Of a DNA stretch of 64,000 nt, positions 42,809 through 53,770 are shown piece after piece. Positions within the stretch are counted from its first letter, which is position 1; the number at the start of each line of letters is the position of its first letter. The notes beneath the pieces were generated by a model. The model did not search any database. It saw only the letters and a program-made list of their open reading frames with translations, and had not been told where the DNA came from. The DNA lies in contig OY986439.1 of assembly GCA_963920525.1 (NCBI GenBank), positions 46,102,982-46,166,981 on the forward strand, given 5' to 3'. This stretch comes from Dichetophora obliterata. Lineage: Eukaryota > Arthropoda > Insecta > Diptera > Sciomyzidae. The position numbers and the translations under genes are program-made.

Positions 42809-45800
42809 TTATTCATATTTAAGTATTGAATAAATGCTTAAGAGAGACTTCAAATAATTGAAACTATGTTTCTTAAAGGGTTTTGTTAAAATGTCCGCCA
42901 GCTGCTCACTTGATGGCACATACTTCAATGTAAATGCGTTGTTTTCAAAAACCTCTCTGATGAAATGGTACTTTACTTCGATGTGCTTGGTTCTCTTGTG
43001 AAATTGAGGATTTTTTACCAATTTAATAGCGCTTTGATTGTCCAAGCAAAGTTCTGGCACAACAAAATCACCAGATAGTTCACCTAACAACCGACGAACC
43101 CAAATTAGCTCCTTTACTGCTTCACACGCTGCCATGTATTCTGCCTCTGTCGTTGAAAGAGCTACTGTTGGTTGAATCTTTGATGACCATGAGATAGGCC
43201 CACCGCAGAATATAATTACGTAGCCACCAGTTGAGCGTCTGGTTTCAATATCGCCAGCAAAATCCGAATCACTATAGCAAATCAAAGATAAATCATTAGA
43301 TTTATTAAACCAAATACCTTCATTAGTAGTCAAACGCAAATATTTGAAAATTCGCTTAACCATAGTGACATTTTCGCTATGATATGTGTCCAAAAATCGA
43401 CTTGCATAAGATACTGCAAAGGCAAGGTCCGGCCGTGTGATCATAGACAAGTACATCAATGACCCTACCGCCTCACGATATGGATAATTCGGCCGCTGAC
43501 CGTTATCTGCAACAACTAACTGCACGCCTTCCGCTGGTGTTGTCACCGGCTTGGCGTCCAACATACCAAATCGTTCCAACACTTTTTCTGCATACGCTTC
43601 TTGTCGAATTAAGATTTTGTCCGGCCGCTTGATAACTTCCATACCCAGGTAGAATATGGACTCAAACACCTTTATGTCAAATTCAGTTTTAAGATAGTTG
43701 ACTATCTCGTCAAGCGCTTCTGTCGACTGCGCTGCTATAATGCCGTCATCGATGTAGATCGCAAGTATTATCTTTGTCCCTTTTACATTCCCTACAAAAA
43801 CGCATGAGTCTGCTGTGCTGGCCTTAAGATTAAAGCCCTCTAACATCTGTGTGAATTTACGGTTCCAACACCTTGATGCTTGCTTAAGACCATAAAGACT
43901 TTTCTTCAGCTTACACACATTGTTGCTACCGTCTTCATAGCCAGTAGGTTGATGCATATAAATTTCCTCATCGAGTGTGCCATATAAAAACGCTGTTTTC
44001 ACATCAAACTGCTTTATCGCTAAATCAAGCGCATTGGACATCGCCAAAATCATTCGAATCGACGTAAACTTGGCCACCGGGCTAAAAGTTTCCTCATAGT
44101 CAGCCCCGAATTTTTGAGTAAAGCCACGTGCAACTAAGCGCGCTTTAAACCTCTCGATCTCACCATTTTCCTTACGCTTGACTTTGTATACCCATTTATT
44201 TGAAATGACTGTTTTGTTTCTTGGTAGACTCACCAAATTCCATGTGTTGTTGCTGATTAAAGACTGAAACTCTTCATCCATTGCATGCTTCCATTGCATA
44301 TTAAAATCGCTGGACAATGCCTCTTGATAACTTGTAGGAGTTTCAGTATTGACCAAATATGCACAATGCAACGTTGCTGCTTCCAATTCCTTGCTTTTTG
44401 AACGAGTAACTATACCACGAACTTCTAGATTGTCCGTACTTACACCATTAACAACATCTTCGAAAACACAATTTTGGTATTCTTCCTTAATACTGATTTT
44501 AGGAGTTTCTTCTGATACTACAGCCTTTGTTGGCGCAGCTGCAACTGCATCTTGCTCTTGCACAAAAACGACATCGTTGCGAACTTCGTTGATGATGACA
44601 TCCCTTGAAATCTCAATTTTTCTTTCTTGTGGTATCCAGATTCTGTAACCTTTACAGTGCTCTTCATACCCAACGAAAATGCCTTTTTTAGATTTCGCAT
44701 TTAGCTTTCTACGCTTCTCTTGTGGAACATGAACATATGCATCTGATCCAAAGACTCGAAGCACATATAAATCTGCTTTCTGCCCAAACCATAACTCAAA
44801 TGGCGTCTTTCCATCGGATTGACTTCTACCAGTCCGGTTCAAGGTGAAAACGACATTTTGTACTGCCTCGCCCCAATATTTCATGCTTAGACCTTTTGCG
44901 TGAATCATTGATCTTGCTGCTTCAATTAAAGTTCGCATGTCCCTTTCGGCGCGCCCGTTATGTTCTGGCGTATAAGGTGTAGACCTTTGATGAACAATTT
45001 TACGCTTACGTAGAATTTCAGTCACATCTTTGTTGACGTATTCTAATCCATTATCTGACCTGATCCGCTGTACCCTTTTTCCAGTTTCAGCTTCCACTCG
45101 ATCCAAAAACCATTCCAGAACCGATGAAACATCTGATTTCGTTTTTATACAATAGGCGAACCGATAGTTAGAATAGTCGTCTCGAAATAATAGCATATAA
45201 CGAGCGCCTCCAAATGACGTCTCTTGCATAGGTCCGCACAAGTCAGTATGTATCAGCTCACCTGACATGCTTGCTCTGTTTATGCTCTGGTGAAATGGTA
45301 GGCGATGCTGCTTACCCATGATACATCCTTCACATAAAAAATCAGTGTCGCCAAATGAGACATTTTGCTGACGCAGCAATTTCTTTACGTGTTCCTTTGC
45401 TTGATGACACATACGCTCATGCCACAGTTGCAGCGACTCGGACTTAACAGAAATGTTCGCTTGTAGTTCGGAGTGTTGAACCTTTAAAAGCAGCTTAAAC
45501 AACTTTGAGCCTTCGCGAGTACCTTGAAGCCACACTTTGCCTTGTTTTTCAAAATAGCAACTGTTTCCATGTGCTTTTAATGAGTAGCCTTTGTCTAAAC
45601 ATGCATTAGATGAAAATAAATTAAGCTTTATATCTGGCACAAAAAGCACGTCAGCTAAATACTTCACGTTCCACTCATTACCATCATAAGCCTCTACAAC
45701 AATGTCGCCCTTACCATACGCCTGTACAATGGATCCATCAGCAATTCTTACACCCCTTGGATTATCAAGCTTAGCGTAGCTCTTAAACCATTCTTTGCGA

Positions 45801-46609
45801 TGCGACATATGGTCACTAGCACCAGAGTCCATATACCAACTGGTTTCTTGTGATATGTTTGACTGCACAAACATAACCTCACTTACAAACGCATCACCTC
45901 GTGTTAGTTTCTCGCTACTTTTTCTATTTGGACAGTCCTTTTTCCAATGTCCACGCCTTTTGCAAATAAAACATTTGCCTTTCTGCTGCTTATTGCCTGG
46001 CTTATTTACCTGCTTAGCCACGAACGCATCCTGCTTTATTGGCTGCACACCCAATCTGGATTCTTCCATGCACAAACGCGCTGTTAATGTTTTCAACGTT
46101 CTTTCCTTCTTTTCGGTTGCTTCCCATGACGCAAAGAAATGATTGTATTGGTCCGGCAACGTCATTAGGATTTTCGTCACAAGCATGGTTTCAGAAATTT
46201 TCTCACCAAGATCTTCCAATTGCTTCGCGATTTTCTGCAATCTTGCTATATGCATTGCTATGCTGTCCTCTGGATTCTTTGCATATTGAAAAAATTGTTG
46301 TTGCAATAGATGAATTGACGTTTCAGATTTTTGCTCGTACACACTTTCTAACGCAGCATACATGGCGGCAGAAGTATCGCAGTTGATAACGTGCATAAGT
46401 GGTTCTTCTCCCATTGCAACCACCAGAATTTTCTGTGCCTTGGCATCATTTGCCATCCACTTGATTTGCTCGGATTCAGGTTCTGGTTTAACTACAGCTC
46501 CACTTACGATTTCCCAAAGGCTACTTGCTCTTAGCACCACCTTAATCTGGAACTTCCAAATTGTCCAACCTTCCTCGTTCTCGAGCTTGCCAATCTTTAT
46601 GTCCTCCAT
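42809..46609 (-). CDS. Copia gag-pol polyprotein, 1266 codons, intact
   Basis: A single frame encodes all proteins needed for retrotransposition. In order: gag N-terminal domain (WTIWKFQIKVVL, residues 15-26); zinc knuckle CFICKRRGHWKKDC (C213, C216, H221, C226); aspartic protease DSGASDH (D261); integrase HHCC (H397, H402, C426, C429); integrase catalytic triad D456 (HTDLCGP), D519 (RSDNG) and E555 (NGRAER), with 35 residues between the last two. Next come reverse transcriptase with ARLVARGFTQ (824-832) and YIDD (952-955), then RNase H with YSDSDFAGD (D1114), STTEAEYMA (E1155/E1157) and D1190. The gag-pol fusion without frameshift and the integrase-before-RT order define Ty1/copia. ATG 46607-46609 follows the primer site by about 20 bases. 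The length is slightly below that of Drosophila copia. No stop, frameshift or missing catalytic residue. Confidence 0.97.
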   Translation of the reverse strand: MEDIKIGKLENEEGWTIWKFQIKVVLRASSLWEIVSGAVVKPEPESEQIKWMANDAKAQKILVVAMGEEPLMHVINCDTSAAMYAALESVYEQKSETSIHLLQQQFFQYAKNPEDSIAMHIARLQKIAKQLEDLGEKISETMLVTKILMTLPDQYNHFFASWEATEKKERTLKTLTARLCMEESRLGVQPIKQDAFVAKQVNKPGNKQQKGKCFICKRRGHWKKDCPNRKSSEKLTRGDAFVSEVMFVQSNISQETSWYMDSGASDHMSHRKEWFKSYAKLDNPRGVRIADGSIVQAYGKGDIVVEAYDGNEWNVKYLADVLFVPDIKLNLFSSNACLDKGYSLKAHGNSCYFEKQGKVWLQGTREGSKLFKLLLKVQHSELQANISVKSESLQLWHERMCHQAKEHVKKLLRQQNVSFGDTDFLCEGCIMGKQHRLPFHQSINRASMSGELIHTDLCGPMQETSFGGARYMLLFRDDYSNYRFAYCIKTKSDVSSVLEWFLDRVEAETGKRVQRIRSDNGLEYVNKDVTEILRKRKIVHQRSTPYTPEHNGRAERDMRTLIEAARSMIHAKGLSMKYWGEAVQNVVFTLNRTGRSQSDGKTPFELWFGQKADLYVLRVFGSDAYVHVPQEKRRKLNAKSKKGIFVGYEEHCKGYRIWIPQERKIEISRDVIINEVRNDVVFVQEQDAVAAAPTKAVVSEETPKISIKEEYQNCVFEDVVNGVSTDNLEVRGIVTRSKSKELEAATLHCAYLVNTETPTSYQEALSSDFNMQWKHAMDEEFQSLISNNTWNLVSLPRNKTVISNKWVYKVKRKENGEIERFKARLVARGFTQKFGADYEETFSPVAKFTSIRMILAMSNALDLAIKQFDVKTAFLYGTLDEEIYMHQPTGYEDGSNNVCKLKKSLYGLKQASRCWNRKFTQMLEGFNLKASTADSCVFVGNVKGTKIILAIYIDDGIIAAQSTEALDEIVNYLKTEFDIKVFESIFYLGMEVIKRPDKILIRQEAYAEKVLERFGMLDAKPVTTPAEGVQLVVADNGQRPNYPYREAVGSLMYLSMITRPDLAFAVSYASRFLDTYHSENVTMVKRIFKYLRLTTNEGIWFNKSNDLSLICYSDSDFAGDIETRRSTGGYVIIFCGGPISWSSKIQPTVALSTTEAEYMAACEAVKELIWVRRLLGELSGDFVVPELCLDNQSAIKLVKNPQFHKRTKHIEVKYHFIREVFENNAFTLKYVPSSEQLADILTKPFKKHSFNYLKSLLSIYSILKYE

Positions 46610-46630
46610 TTCTGTTTAAATTATCAGCAC

Positions 46631-46645
46631 GCTGGGCCCATAACC
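46631..46645 (-). promoter_or_regulatory. Primer-binding site, initiator Met tRNA anticodon region
   Basis: Directly after the 5' LTR the minus strand reads GGTTATGGGCCCAGC, complementary to the anticodon-stem region of initiator methionine tRNA (GCTGGGCCCATAACC), the internal priming used by copia rather than the tRNA 3' end. Confidence 0.85.
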
Positions 46646-46866
46646 TGTTAACTTATCTAGCGGTGAAATAAAAGCGACGTCTAACTGCTTCAAGATGTAT
46701 AACATGAGTGATTTATTAAAAGAATGTATAGCTCAAAAACAAAAGAGCATGAACAAATGTATGTATGTAACAAATGTAATATGTATATATCAAAGGAATG
46801 CATTTGTATGCATGAGTAACTAAATAAACTGAGCAATAAACTATGTAAAGCGTATATACGCTAACA
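46646..46866 (-). repeat. Copia 5' LTR
   Basis: 221 bp, ends TG...CA, same sequence as 42567-42787. It should contain the element promoter and poly(A) signals; individual sites were not assigned. Confidence 0.93.
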
Positions 46867-46871
46867 CATCT

Positions 46872-47321
46872 CTTCTTCAATGCTTCACTTATTGTTCGTT
46901 AGCTCTCGTGAAAGCACCGGAATATACTCTCGTTCGTTTCATCTCATTTTGTTTTTTAAATACACACAACGTTTGCATGCCAGGGAAGATATTTGTAATG
47001 GATAAGGACTTTTTTACCTCTTTTCATTTTTTAAAAAGTCCACAACTCCTTTTGGCCAAAAGAAATACCTTCGAATATAACTCACCACCAAACCGTGATC
47101 TGCCAGCGGTTATGGTTTTAAAAAATCACTTTTTCGTCACAAATCAACGGTTTTTCGCCGTAAGTTTTTATAAAGCTGTAACAATTAGCCCAAAGTAGGA
47201 AGCAAAGTAGTATCTGGCGCCCCATATTTATGAATAGGAAGATTGTTAGTTGCGGGCATTTTTTTAGTGGCACAGAGTTCAAATTTTGGTTAAAACTTTG
47301 TTTATTTATCACAAAAATCAC
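46872..47321. other. Spacer
   Basis: The open frame 46908-47198 has no domain. No other feature. Confidence 0.35.
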
Positions 47322-47324
47322 TAT

Positions 47325-48945
47325 AGGGGTATTCACACTGACTTGGGTAATTGGGTATGGGTAGATTGAGTACTTTTGGTTATTGCGAGCACCCTTAATT
47401 GCAATTGAGTACTTTGTAGAATAGTTTTGGGCAGTGCTGCATGTATGTTTGATCTCCCTGGCTTATATAGCTGATGAGAGATGAGTGACAGCTGAAAGAG
47501 GGTTGCCACCAAATAATTTTTTGTGATTTTATGTGCAAAAAATTTAGTTAAAAAGTTATTTTATATACGAGTAATTTTTAACGTGAACTTCGCAGCAGCT
47601 TATCATTTACTAGTAATCCAGGAGAACACAATGTCCTGCCACAGACCGGCTTACTGCCGTATAAGAATTTTCATGCCAATCGGAAAAAAAAGATTTTTTG
47701 TATATATGAACAGGCATAACTGTAGTGTGACTACGCCCATTTTTAGTTTAGTTTTCGAAAGTTACTGTATGCATTAATTTACTAAACTTTAGTCTAATAC
47801 GACCAAAACCGTCTAAAGTATAGCATTTTTATTGATTTGTAGGCGGTAAAAGGGGGTTTGGCAAAATTTTCCTAAATATCACGTAGGCGAAACAAATCGA
47901 CTGCCAAAATTTCAGTAGTCAATTTTAATGATTTATGAAAAAGTGGGCGTTTCTATAAAGCAACCACGCCCATTTTTAGTACTATACCCGAATGAAACCA
48001 TACAAACTAAATTACCAAATTTAAGTCTTATACGATCAAAATCGTCTTAAATAAAGTATTTTTATTAATTTGTGGACTGTAAAAGAGGGCGAGAACACAG
48101 ATTTGTGATACCGTTTCAAACAATAACCATGCAAACTAAATTACCAAATTTTATTCTAATACAATCAAACCCGTCCGAAATGTACCCTTTCTTTTGATTT
48201 GTGGGCGGTAAATGAGGGTGTGGATTTTTTATTAACCGAAATATTAACTTTATTAACCGAGATATTAACAGATATTGCAAATTTGGTTGGCTTAGGTGTT
48301 ACCGTTCCTGAGATCTTAAGAGACACCACAGAAACAATTTTATATATATAGAAGAGCGGTAAAAGTAGGCGTGGCAAAATTTATATATCTAGTGTCCACT
48401 ACTTGCTCTCATAGCATATATAACCAAGTTTCATTGTAAAAACGTGCATAACTCAGGAGTTATAATTTCTGAAAAGTAGGCGTAGTTATAATTCGACCAC
48501 GCCCATTTTTTGTTGAATTGTCGATTGTAGCCATACGAACTAAATTACAAAATTTTAGTCCAATACAACCGATTTCATTTGAAATATAATGTTTTTATTA
48601 ACTTGTGGGCGGAAATAGGGGATGTGGCAATATTTTTTGTGTATTATTCGAATATTTCGAAATATTCGTCTGAAATATAGCGTTTTTACTAATTTTAGAT
48701 ATTAGCCTTGACAACAAATGTTGTAAATTTGATGCCCTTAGGTCAATTATTGCCTATTTTTGTGAAAGGTTGTAACACATGGAAAAAGTACTCATTTTGG
48801 CAAGAAAACAATCTACCCAAACAAGTCAGAGGGTCAGCTAGAGTTGATTGGTAGATGAGTACTTGGGTAAAATGGCACTTTAAAAAAACAAAATGTACGG
48901 CATATCCCAATCTACCCAACTACCCAAGTCAGTGTGAATACCCCT
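47325..48945. mobile_element. 1.6-kb non-autonomous TIR transposon, TAT duplication
   Basis: Perfect 25-bp inverted ends AGGGGTATTCACACTGACTT + GGGTA, with TAT on each side (47322-47324 and 48946-48948). The interior holds four diverged tandem modules (about 47720, 47970, 48125, 48500), each with CCACGCCCATTTTT or a similar word, AAATTACCAAATTT and GTGGGCGGTAAA. No transposase. Ends and duplication resemble the 39658-40101 MITE. Confidence 0.88.
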
Positions 48946-49058
48946 TATATATGCGCTGTTTTCCAGTAAATTTTACAATATTTTGTACTTTTTAAAATGA
49001 CTTAAAGTAATGTATTGACATATAAAATAAAAATTTTAAAATAGTGGAATCTTTTTTT

Positions 49059-50797
49059 CAGGGTGCGGAAAAATTCATTCGCAATCGATTAAAATACAAT
49101 CTTATCGTTCGTCGTTTGCTGTGTGTGAGATTTTTTCAAACGAAAAATTTAAAAACAGACGAACGTTCGCAACTGAAAAAGGAACGCTCTGCTTGCGTCG
49201 TTTTTTTATAACTGATAAATTTGTGAGCTTTGTATTTTTTCGAATGAATTTTTCACACAACAACAAAAAGCAACAAACGTTCGTTTGGAATTTTTCCTTA
49301 AAAATGAGCGTTTGAAAAAATTCACGAACGTTCATTTGTACGTGGAGTTATTAGACAAAATATAAGTTTGTTGTTGTATTATTGTGCACTTGATGACATG
49401 AAAAGATGAAACATGCATATGAGGAAAAATAATGTTTTATTGCTTTTGAATAAGGTAAATAAACTTGATATGTCCAATCAAATGAAAAAAGACGGTTTGT
49501 TATGATTAGTGTTATATAATTAGATTGCATGATAGATACATTACAATGGGTTAAATATGTAATGGATATGGTGTAGTGGTATAATGGAGAATGGTACAAT
49601 GGTAATTTTATTAGTTTAAAGTAAAGTAGAATCGCGGAAAAGTTAATTCGCACAAAAGCTAATTATCGTCAAACAATTCAATCAACGTATCGTTCCCTGA
49701 ATTCGTATTTCTACCACGTAATTGTAGTAATTTGAAGGGTTTTGAGTTGTTTTGAGGTATTATGGTATTTTGTAGTAATTTGAGGTATTTTGTGGTGTTT
49801 TGAGGTATTTTTTCCCCCACGCGAGAGATTTTTCTCACAAAATAACATGGGAATTACCACATCCCACAATCGTTGAAAAATACCATAAGTGCTATTTATC
49901 GTGCTTTTCTGGTAACGTAGGAGAATACGGGACATAATTCCAAGATACATAATCTCAAATTACAAAATTTTCCGTTTAAATAGAGGACATAGTCCCAAAA
50001 ACTGTATTTAGTATTATGACCGCCTATTAATGACACTAAATGTGGATTCAGGCTGCTTGGGACTTTTAAAAGGTCATAATCTTGAGAGGTTCTAACAAAT
50101 AATATATCTGTGTCGATATGCAATAACGCCTTAAGTCGGATTTCAAAGTTTAGATAAATCTTGCTTTACATTTTTCAATCGCCATATAAGTTAAATGGAA
50201 AAGTCTTTTGTTTTTGTGTCGTAACTTTGGCTTTGGTAATGCTAGAAGCTCTAAATTTTGTGTGTATATAGTGCTATATGATAAGAACACAGTTACATCA
50301 ATAACTTAGATCTGTCATAAGTCGAATTAAGCTATTATTGCTTATGTACACAGATACAATGACAAAATTATTCGCCTTTGTACGGAATGGTGAATACAAC
50401 ATCTACAAGGTCAAATCAATTTTTTTTTATGGTGTATTTATGATAAAATAATTTGTCCTTGTACGAAAAAATTTTAATTCAACAGCAACACAAGCAGCGT
50501 TCAATGCACGCATCCGCAACAAATTTTTTTCGCGAACTTATTTTAGGAAACGAACGTTCCTGAATTTTTCTTTGAACGATTAATTTTTAAGAAAAATTAA
50601 AAACCAACGTTCGTTGCTTGTTATTTTTTTGTGAAAAATTCGATTGAAAAAATTTGAAACTGACAAATTTTTCAGAGATAAGAAAAACGACGCCAGCAGA
50701 GAATTCCCCATTCGTTCGTGATAATTTGCGAGAACAATTTTATGTGAGGAGAACGATAATTGAGAACAATCGTATTTCAAACGTTCTCCGCACCCTG
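49059..50797. mobile_element. 1.7-kb non-autonomous hAT-like transposon
   Basis: Both ends read CAGGGTGCGGA inward, and the outer ~270 bp on each side are diverged inverted repeats rich in GAACGTTCG words. CTTTTTTT flanks both sides (49051-49058 and 50798-50805), an 8-bp duplication, although low complexity. A small TTTTGAGGTATTTTGTGGT minisatellite lies at 49735-49810. No transposase frame. Confidence 0.8.
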
Positions 50798-50805
50798 CTT
50801 TTTTT

Positions 50806-51420
50806 ATAATGAATTTTCATTGAAAGGTCATTGAATTAAAAAAATCTTTTCTTGATTTAAAAACACATTGTAGTGTGCTCGTGAATCCAATGTACACATA
50901 ATGTGTCCGAAACGTTGATCTTTTGTTACAGTTGCACAGGAATGGCTTACAAGGTGCATGAGCCATTCGGTATTTTGCGAATGGCAAGGAAAATCTGGAA
51001 TACACACGCAGCGCTCCGTTTTTTTTTTTTGCTTTTTTTTTGCTTTTCCTTTGATATAACAAACATACGCAAAAGAAGCTAACGGCTAAAGGGTTGCTCT
51101 AGTAAAAATAATTGATTTTGGTAACGAAATTTTAAATTATTTAACTAAATTTTCACCTGAACACATCTTATCAGGCAAAACTAATAATATAATCAATTTC
51201 ATTTCAAAAATATTTCCTGATAAAGAACTTGACTTGATAAACACAATTAATTCTGAGTATGGAGCATGAAGATCATGAAGAATTAAAGTTTTCTAAAAAA
51301 AGCTCAATATTGGAAGTCTAGCTAAATTTTAAAACATTAAAAGTTAGCTTCATAATTTCATGTCTGCCAATATTTTTTAAACAACTAAAGGAATCTTATC
51401 CATTCCACATTCATCTCAAA
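50806..51420. other. Spacer
   Basis: No gene. The open frame 50817-51062 includes runs of T and A and no domain. Confidence 0.35.
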
Positions 51421-51515
51421 ATCTATAAAATCTACAAAAAATGACTCCATTCTTTTGAGAATTTTGTCTTTTGCAAAAATGTATGGCGCGTTGATTGGTG
51501 TTGGAAAAAATGAAA
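51421..51515 (-). repeat. Paralogous empty target site of the foldback element
   Basis: In inverse orientation this segment reads through the sequences flanking the 40682-42319 foldback (CACCAATCAACGCGCCATAC, then CTCAAAAGAATGGAG) with the 12-bp target present once (51460-51471, one mismatch) and no insertion. Confidence 0.8.
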
Positions 51516-52880
51516 TTTACCTAGGTTAAGGGCATCGAAAAGCCATTTAAAAAGTTAAATCAATTTTAAACATTTATTTTAAATAGTGAATGTATACATT
51601 TTTATGTAATGACAGCAAATAAATTCTTTAACAAGCTCAAAACGAACTAAATCGGAATAGCACAACCCGAGATATTGCAATTTAAGTAATACAGACATTG
51701 ACAAAGTGTTGCCATTCCAAAATTTTGACCTGACGGTATTCCATAAAAAAATATTTTCCAAGGAAACTCCCGATGCACATGTAAGCTTATTTTACGTAAA
51801 GAACATTTAAAAAAATTGTCGGCCGAATCTGAGACATCAAATCTTGGAAGGTGTGCGATTTGTAAAAGAATGACCCATATCCCTTTATATTTCACGTTTT
51901 TTCAATGCAACCAAACATAAAAAAAAATTATTACAAAAAATTGGAAACTCAGCTATTTTGTTTTTTTTTTCTGCCCAAAATACTTGATATTACTGCCGGA
52001 CGTATCGAGCAACTTATATTTTTATAAGAATTTTTTTTTTTTTTTTTTAAGACGTTCCAGAGCTGAGAAATCATGTAAACCTGTTTTAAAAAGGGTTGTT
52101 TTCAGTTGGCCTTATCTCCGCCATATCTGCGTTATAAAATAAAAAAATATTTTTGTATGCTAGAATATTTCCATTGCACACATTAATGCATAAAATTAAC
52201 AAATTGTCAAATAAAGCTTTCGATGAAAAAAAATACTTAAAAACATGCCCACAAGAACCAGAAATTTTAGTCATTAATTTTTTTTAAAAAAAATTCCTGA
52301 GCTGAGTATTATACACTCGCACTCAAAAAAAAAAAGCCGAGTTAATAAATTGATAACTAATATTATTTTTCTTGAATTATAACACAGTGTGCAAAAACCA
52401 TAAATAAACAAGCATATCCAAACTTTATAAAAATTCTTAAAGAAGGACATGTTGAGAGTCCGTCGCACTTGATTTGACCTCTCAAGATCATCAGAATTTT
52501 TTCAACTTATTTTTAAAGTGGAAGTGTTCGAATTTTGTTGTGCCAACAATAATTGCATTTTTACAGCCATTTGACCTATTGGAAATGAAAAATAAAATGC
52601 ACTTTTTTCAATAGAATTTGACGTTAAGTAAAGCTATTTAAAAATATTTGATGAAATAGGAGCATTTGTATGGTAGCAAACATTAACTACATAGGAATCA
52701 GTTTTTGACAGAAAAAAAACGTTAAAATTGCCGCCATTAAGCAAATTCTTAACCAATTTCGATGTTCTTAAGTTAAATGGAGAGACATAATTACGTGCAA
52801 TTAATTTTTGTGAAAATGCAAATGGCATTAATGGACTCTTATTTAATTAAGATTTATAGAAACACCATTTTTTAAGTTAA
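51516..52880. other. AT-rich spacer
   Basis: Many small open frames on the minus strand (51579, 51647, 52086, 52274, 52634), none with a domain or splice context. No element ends recognised. Confidence 0.35.
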
Positions 52881-53267
52881 AAAAAGTACAAGAAATTGCT
52901 TTGCTACACGCTTCATCTGGGATCGAACACGAACTCTATGTTTATGTCTACTTTAGTTTATGCTTATGTTACAATGGAGTCCAATAATTTGTTGGAATTC
53001 GCCACTAACAAAGCATGGTTACTGAAGTTGTTTTTAGATCTTCTGGAAAATGTTCAGGCTTTTTTTTTGGTCTGGCTCTACCATTTGATTACAATTGAAA
53101 GTTTTCGATATGATCTTATTATTTACTATTATGTTAATTTTCTATGATTTAAATACAAATTTTAAATGGTTGATAGTTTAAATCATTCTTGATTTTAAAA
53201 ACAAATTCTAGTTGTACAAAAAAAGTATGAAAGGGAGAAAAACTGAGAAATCGACACTGAAATCTCA

Positions 53268-53345
53268 TCGCCTCTGTGGTGCAGTGCGCTAAAATGCGCT
53301 GACACTGCGACCACGCCCGAGTTCGATCCCAGGTGGTGGCATCAT
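53268..53345 (+). repeat. tRNA-like head, SINE family 3
   Basis: A-box-like TGTGGTGCAGTGCGC and B box GAGTTCGATCCCAG at tRNA-like spacing. The acceptor arm is not paired, so it is a tRNA-derived repeat and not a tRNA gene. Confidence 0.6.
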
Positions 53346-53439
53346 AAAGATTTCTGATGAAGCTTGTAGCAGGACCGAAATTGCAATAAAATAGCTAGTG
53401 ATGTTTTCCTTTTCACATTGAAAATGTTGTTGTTGTTTC

Positions 53440-53693
53440 AAGCGTGTCGGAAGCGAATTTCATCTGGGGGGCAGTGCAAATGGGGGGGCAGTACAAATGG
53501 TGGTGCAAAAAAAGTTTACCAATATTTCTTCACATGAAATATGAAGAAGAGAGAAAGAAGAGGAAAATATATAATACAAAAATATTATCGTTGTAAAAAA
53601 ACTGATATTTTGAATAACTTTTCCTTTTAAATTTATCTAGCTAAAAAAGTGGGGGGCAATTGCCCCCTTTCCCCCCGCTTCCGACGCCAATGT
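53440..53693. mobile_element. 254-bp hAT-like MITE
   Basis: Inverted GTCGGAAGCG near both ends (preceded by AAGCGT and ACATTGGC), followed by G-runs (GGGGGGCA). The flanking octamers GTTGTTTC (53432-53439) and GATGTTTC (53694-53701) differ at one position. The surrounding SINE-like repeat continues uninterrupted when it is removed. Confidence 0.72.
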
Positions 53694-53770
53694 GATGTTT
53701 CTTTAGAAAAAATTCGTTAGAGGAATTCATTGTTTTAACCTGACCTAAGATCATATAGAAAAACTTTCAA

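Larger units (their letters stand above)
42567..46866 (-). mobile_element. Complete copia-type LTR retrotransposon
   Basis: 4300 bp with two 221-bp LTRs that read as identical, flanked by a perfect 5-bp duplication CATCT (42562-42566 and 46867-46871). On the minus strand the order is 5' LTR, primer site, gag-pol, purine tract, 3' LTR. Identical LTRs and a single unbroken frame mean a very recent insertion that may be competent to retrotranspose. Confidence 0.95.
52960..53770 (+). mobile_element. Single-copy relative of the foldback unit, with SINE-like head
   Basis: Segments match the foldback unit in the same order as its 41155-41560 part: TTGGAATTC..CACTAACAAAGCATG, CTACCATTTGATTA, TTTAAATACAAATT, then TTTCTGATGA..CTTGTAGCA and AAAATTCGTTAGA. 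The tRNA-like head is kept here and lost from the foldback copies, so this copy shows the more complete structure. A 254-bp MITE interrupts it. Confidence 0.6.

Noticed and set aside
44349..46619. Plus-strand open frames of 85-115 codons
   Set aside because: They are antisense shadows of the copia gag-pol frame.
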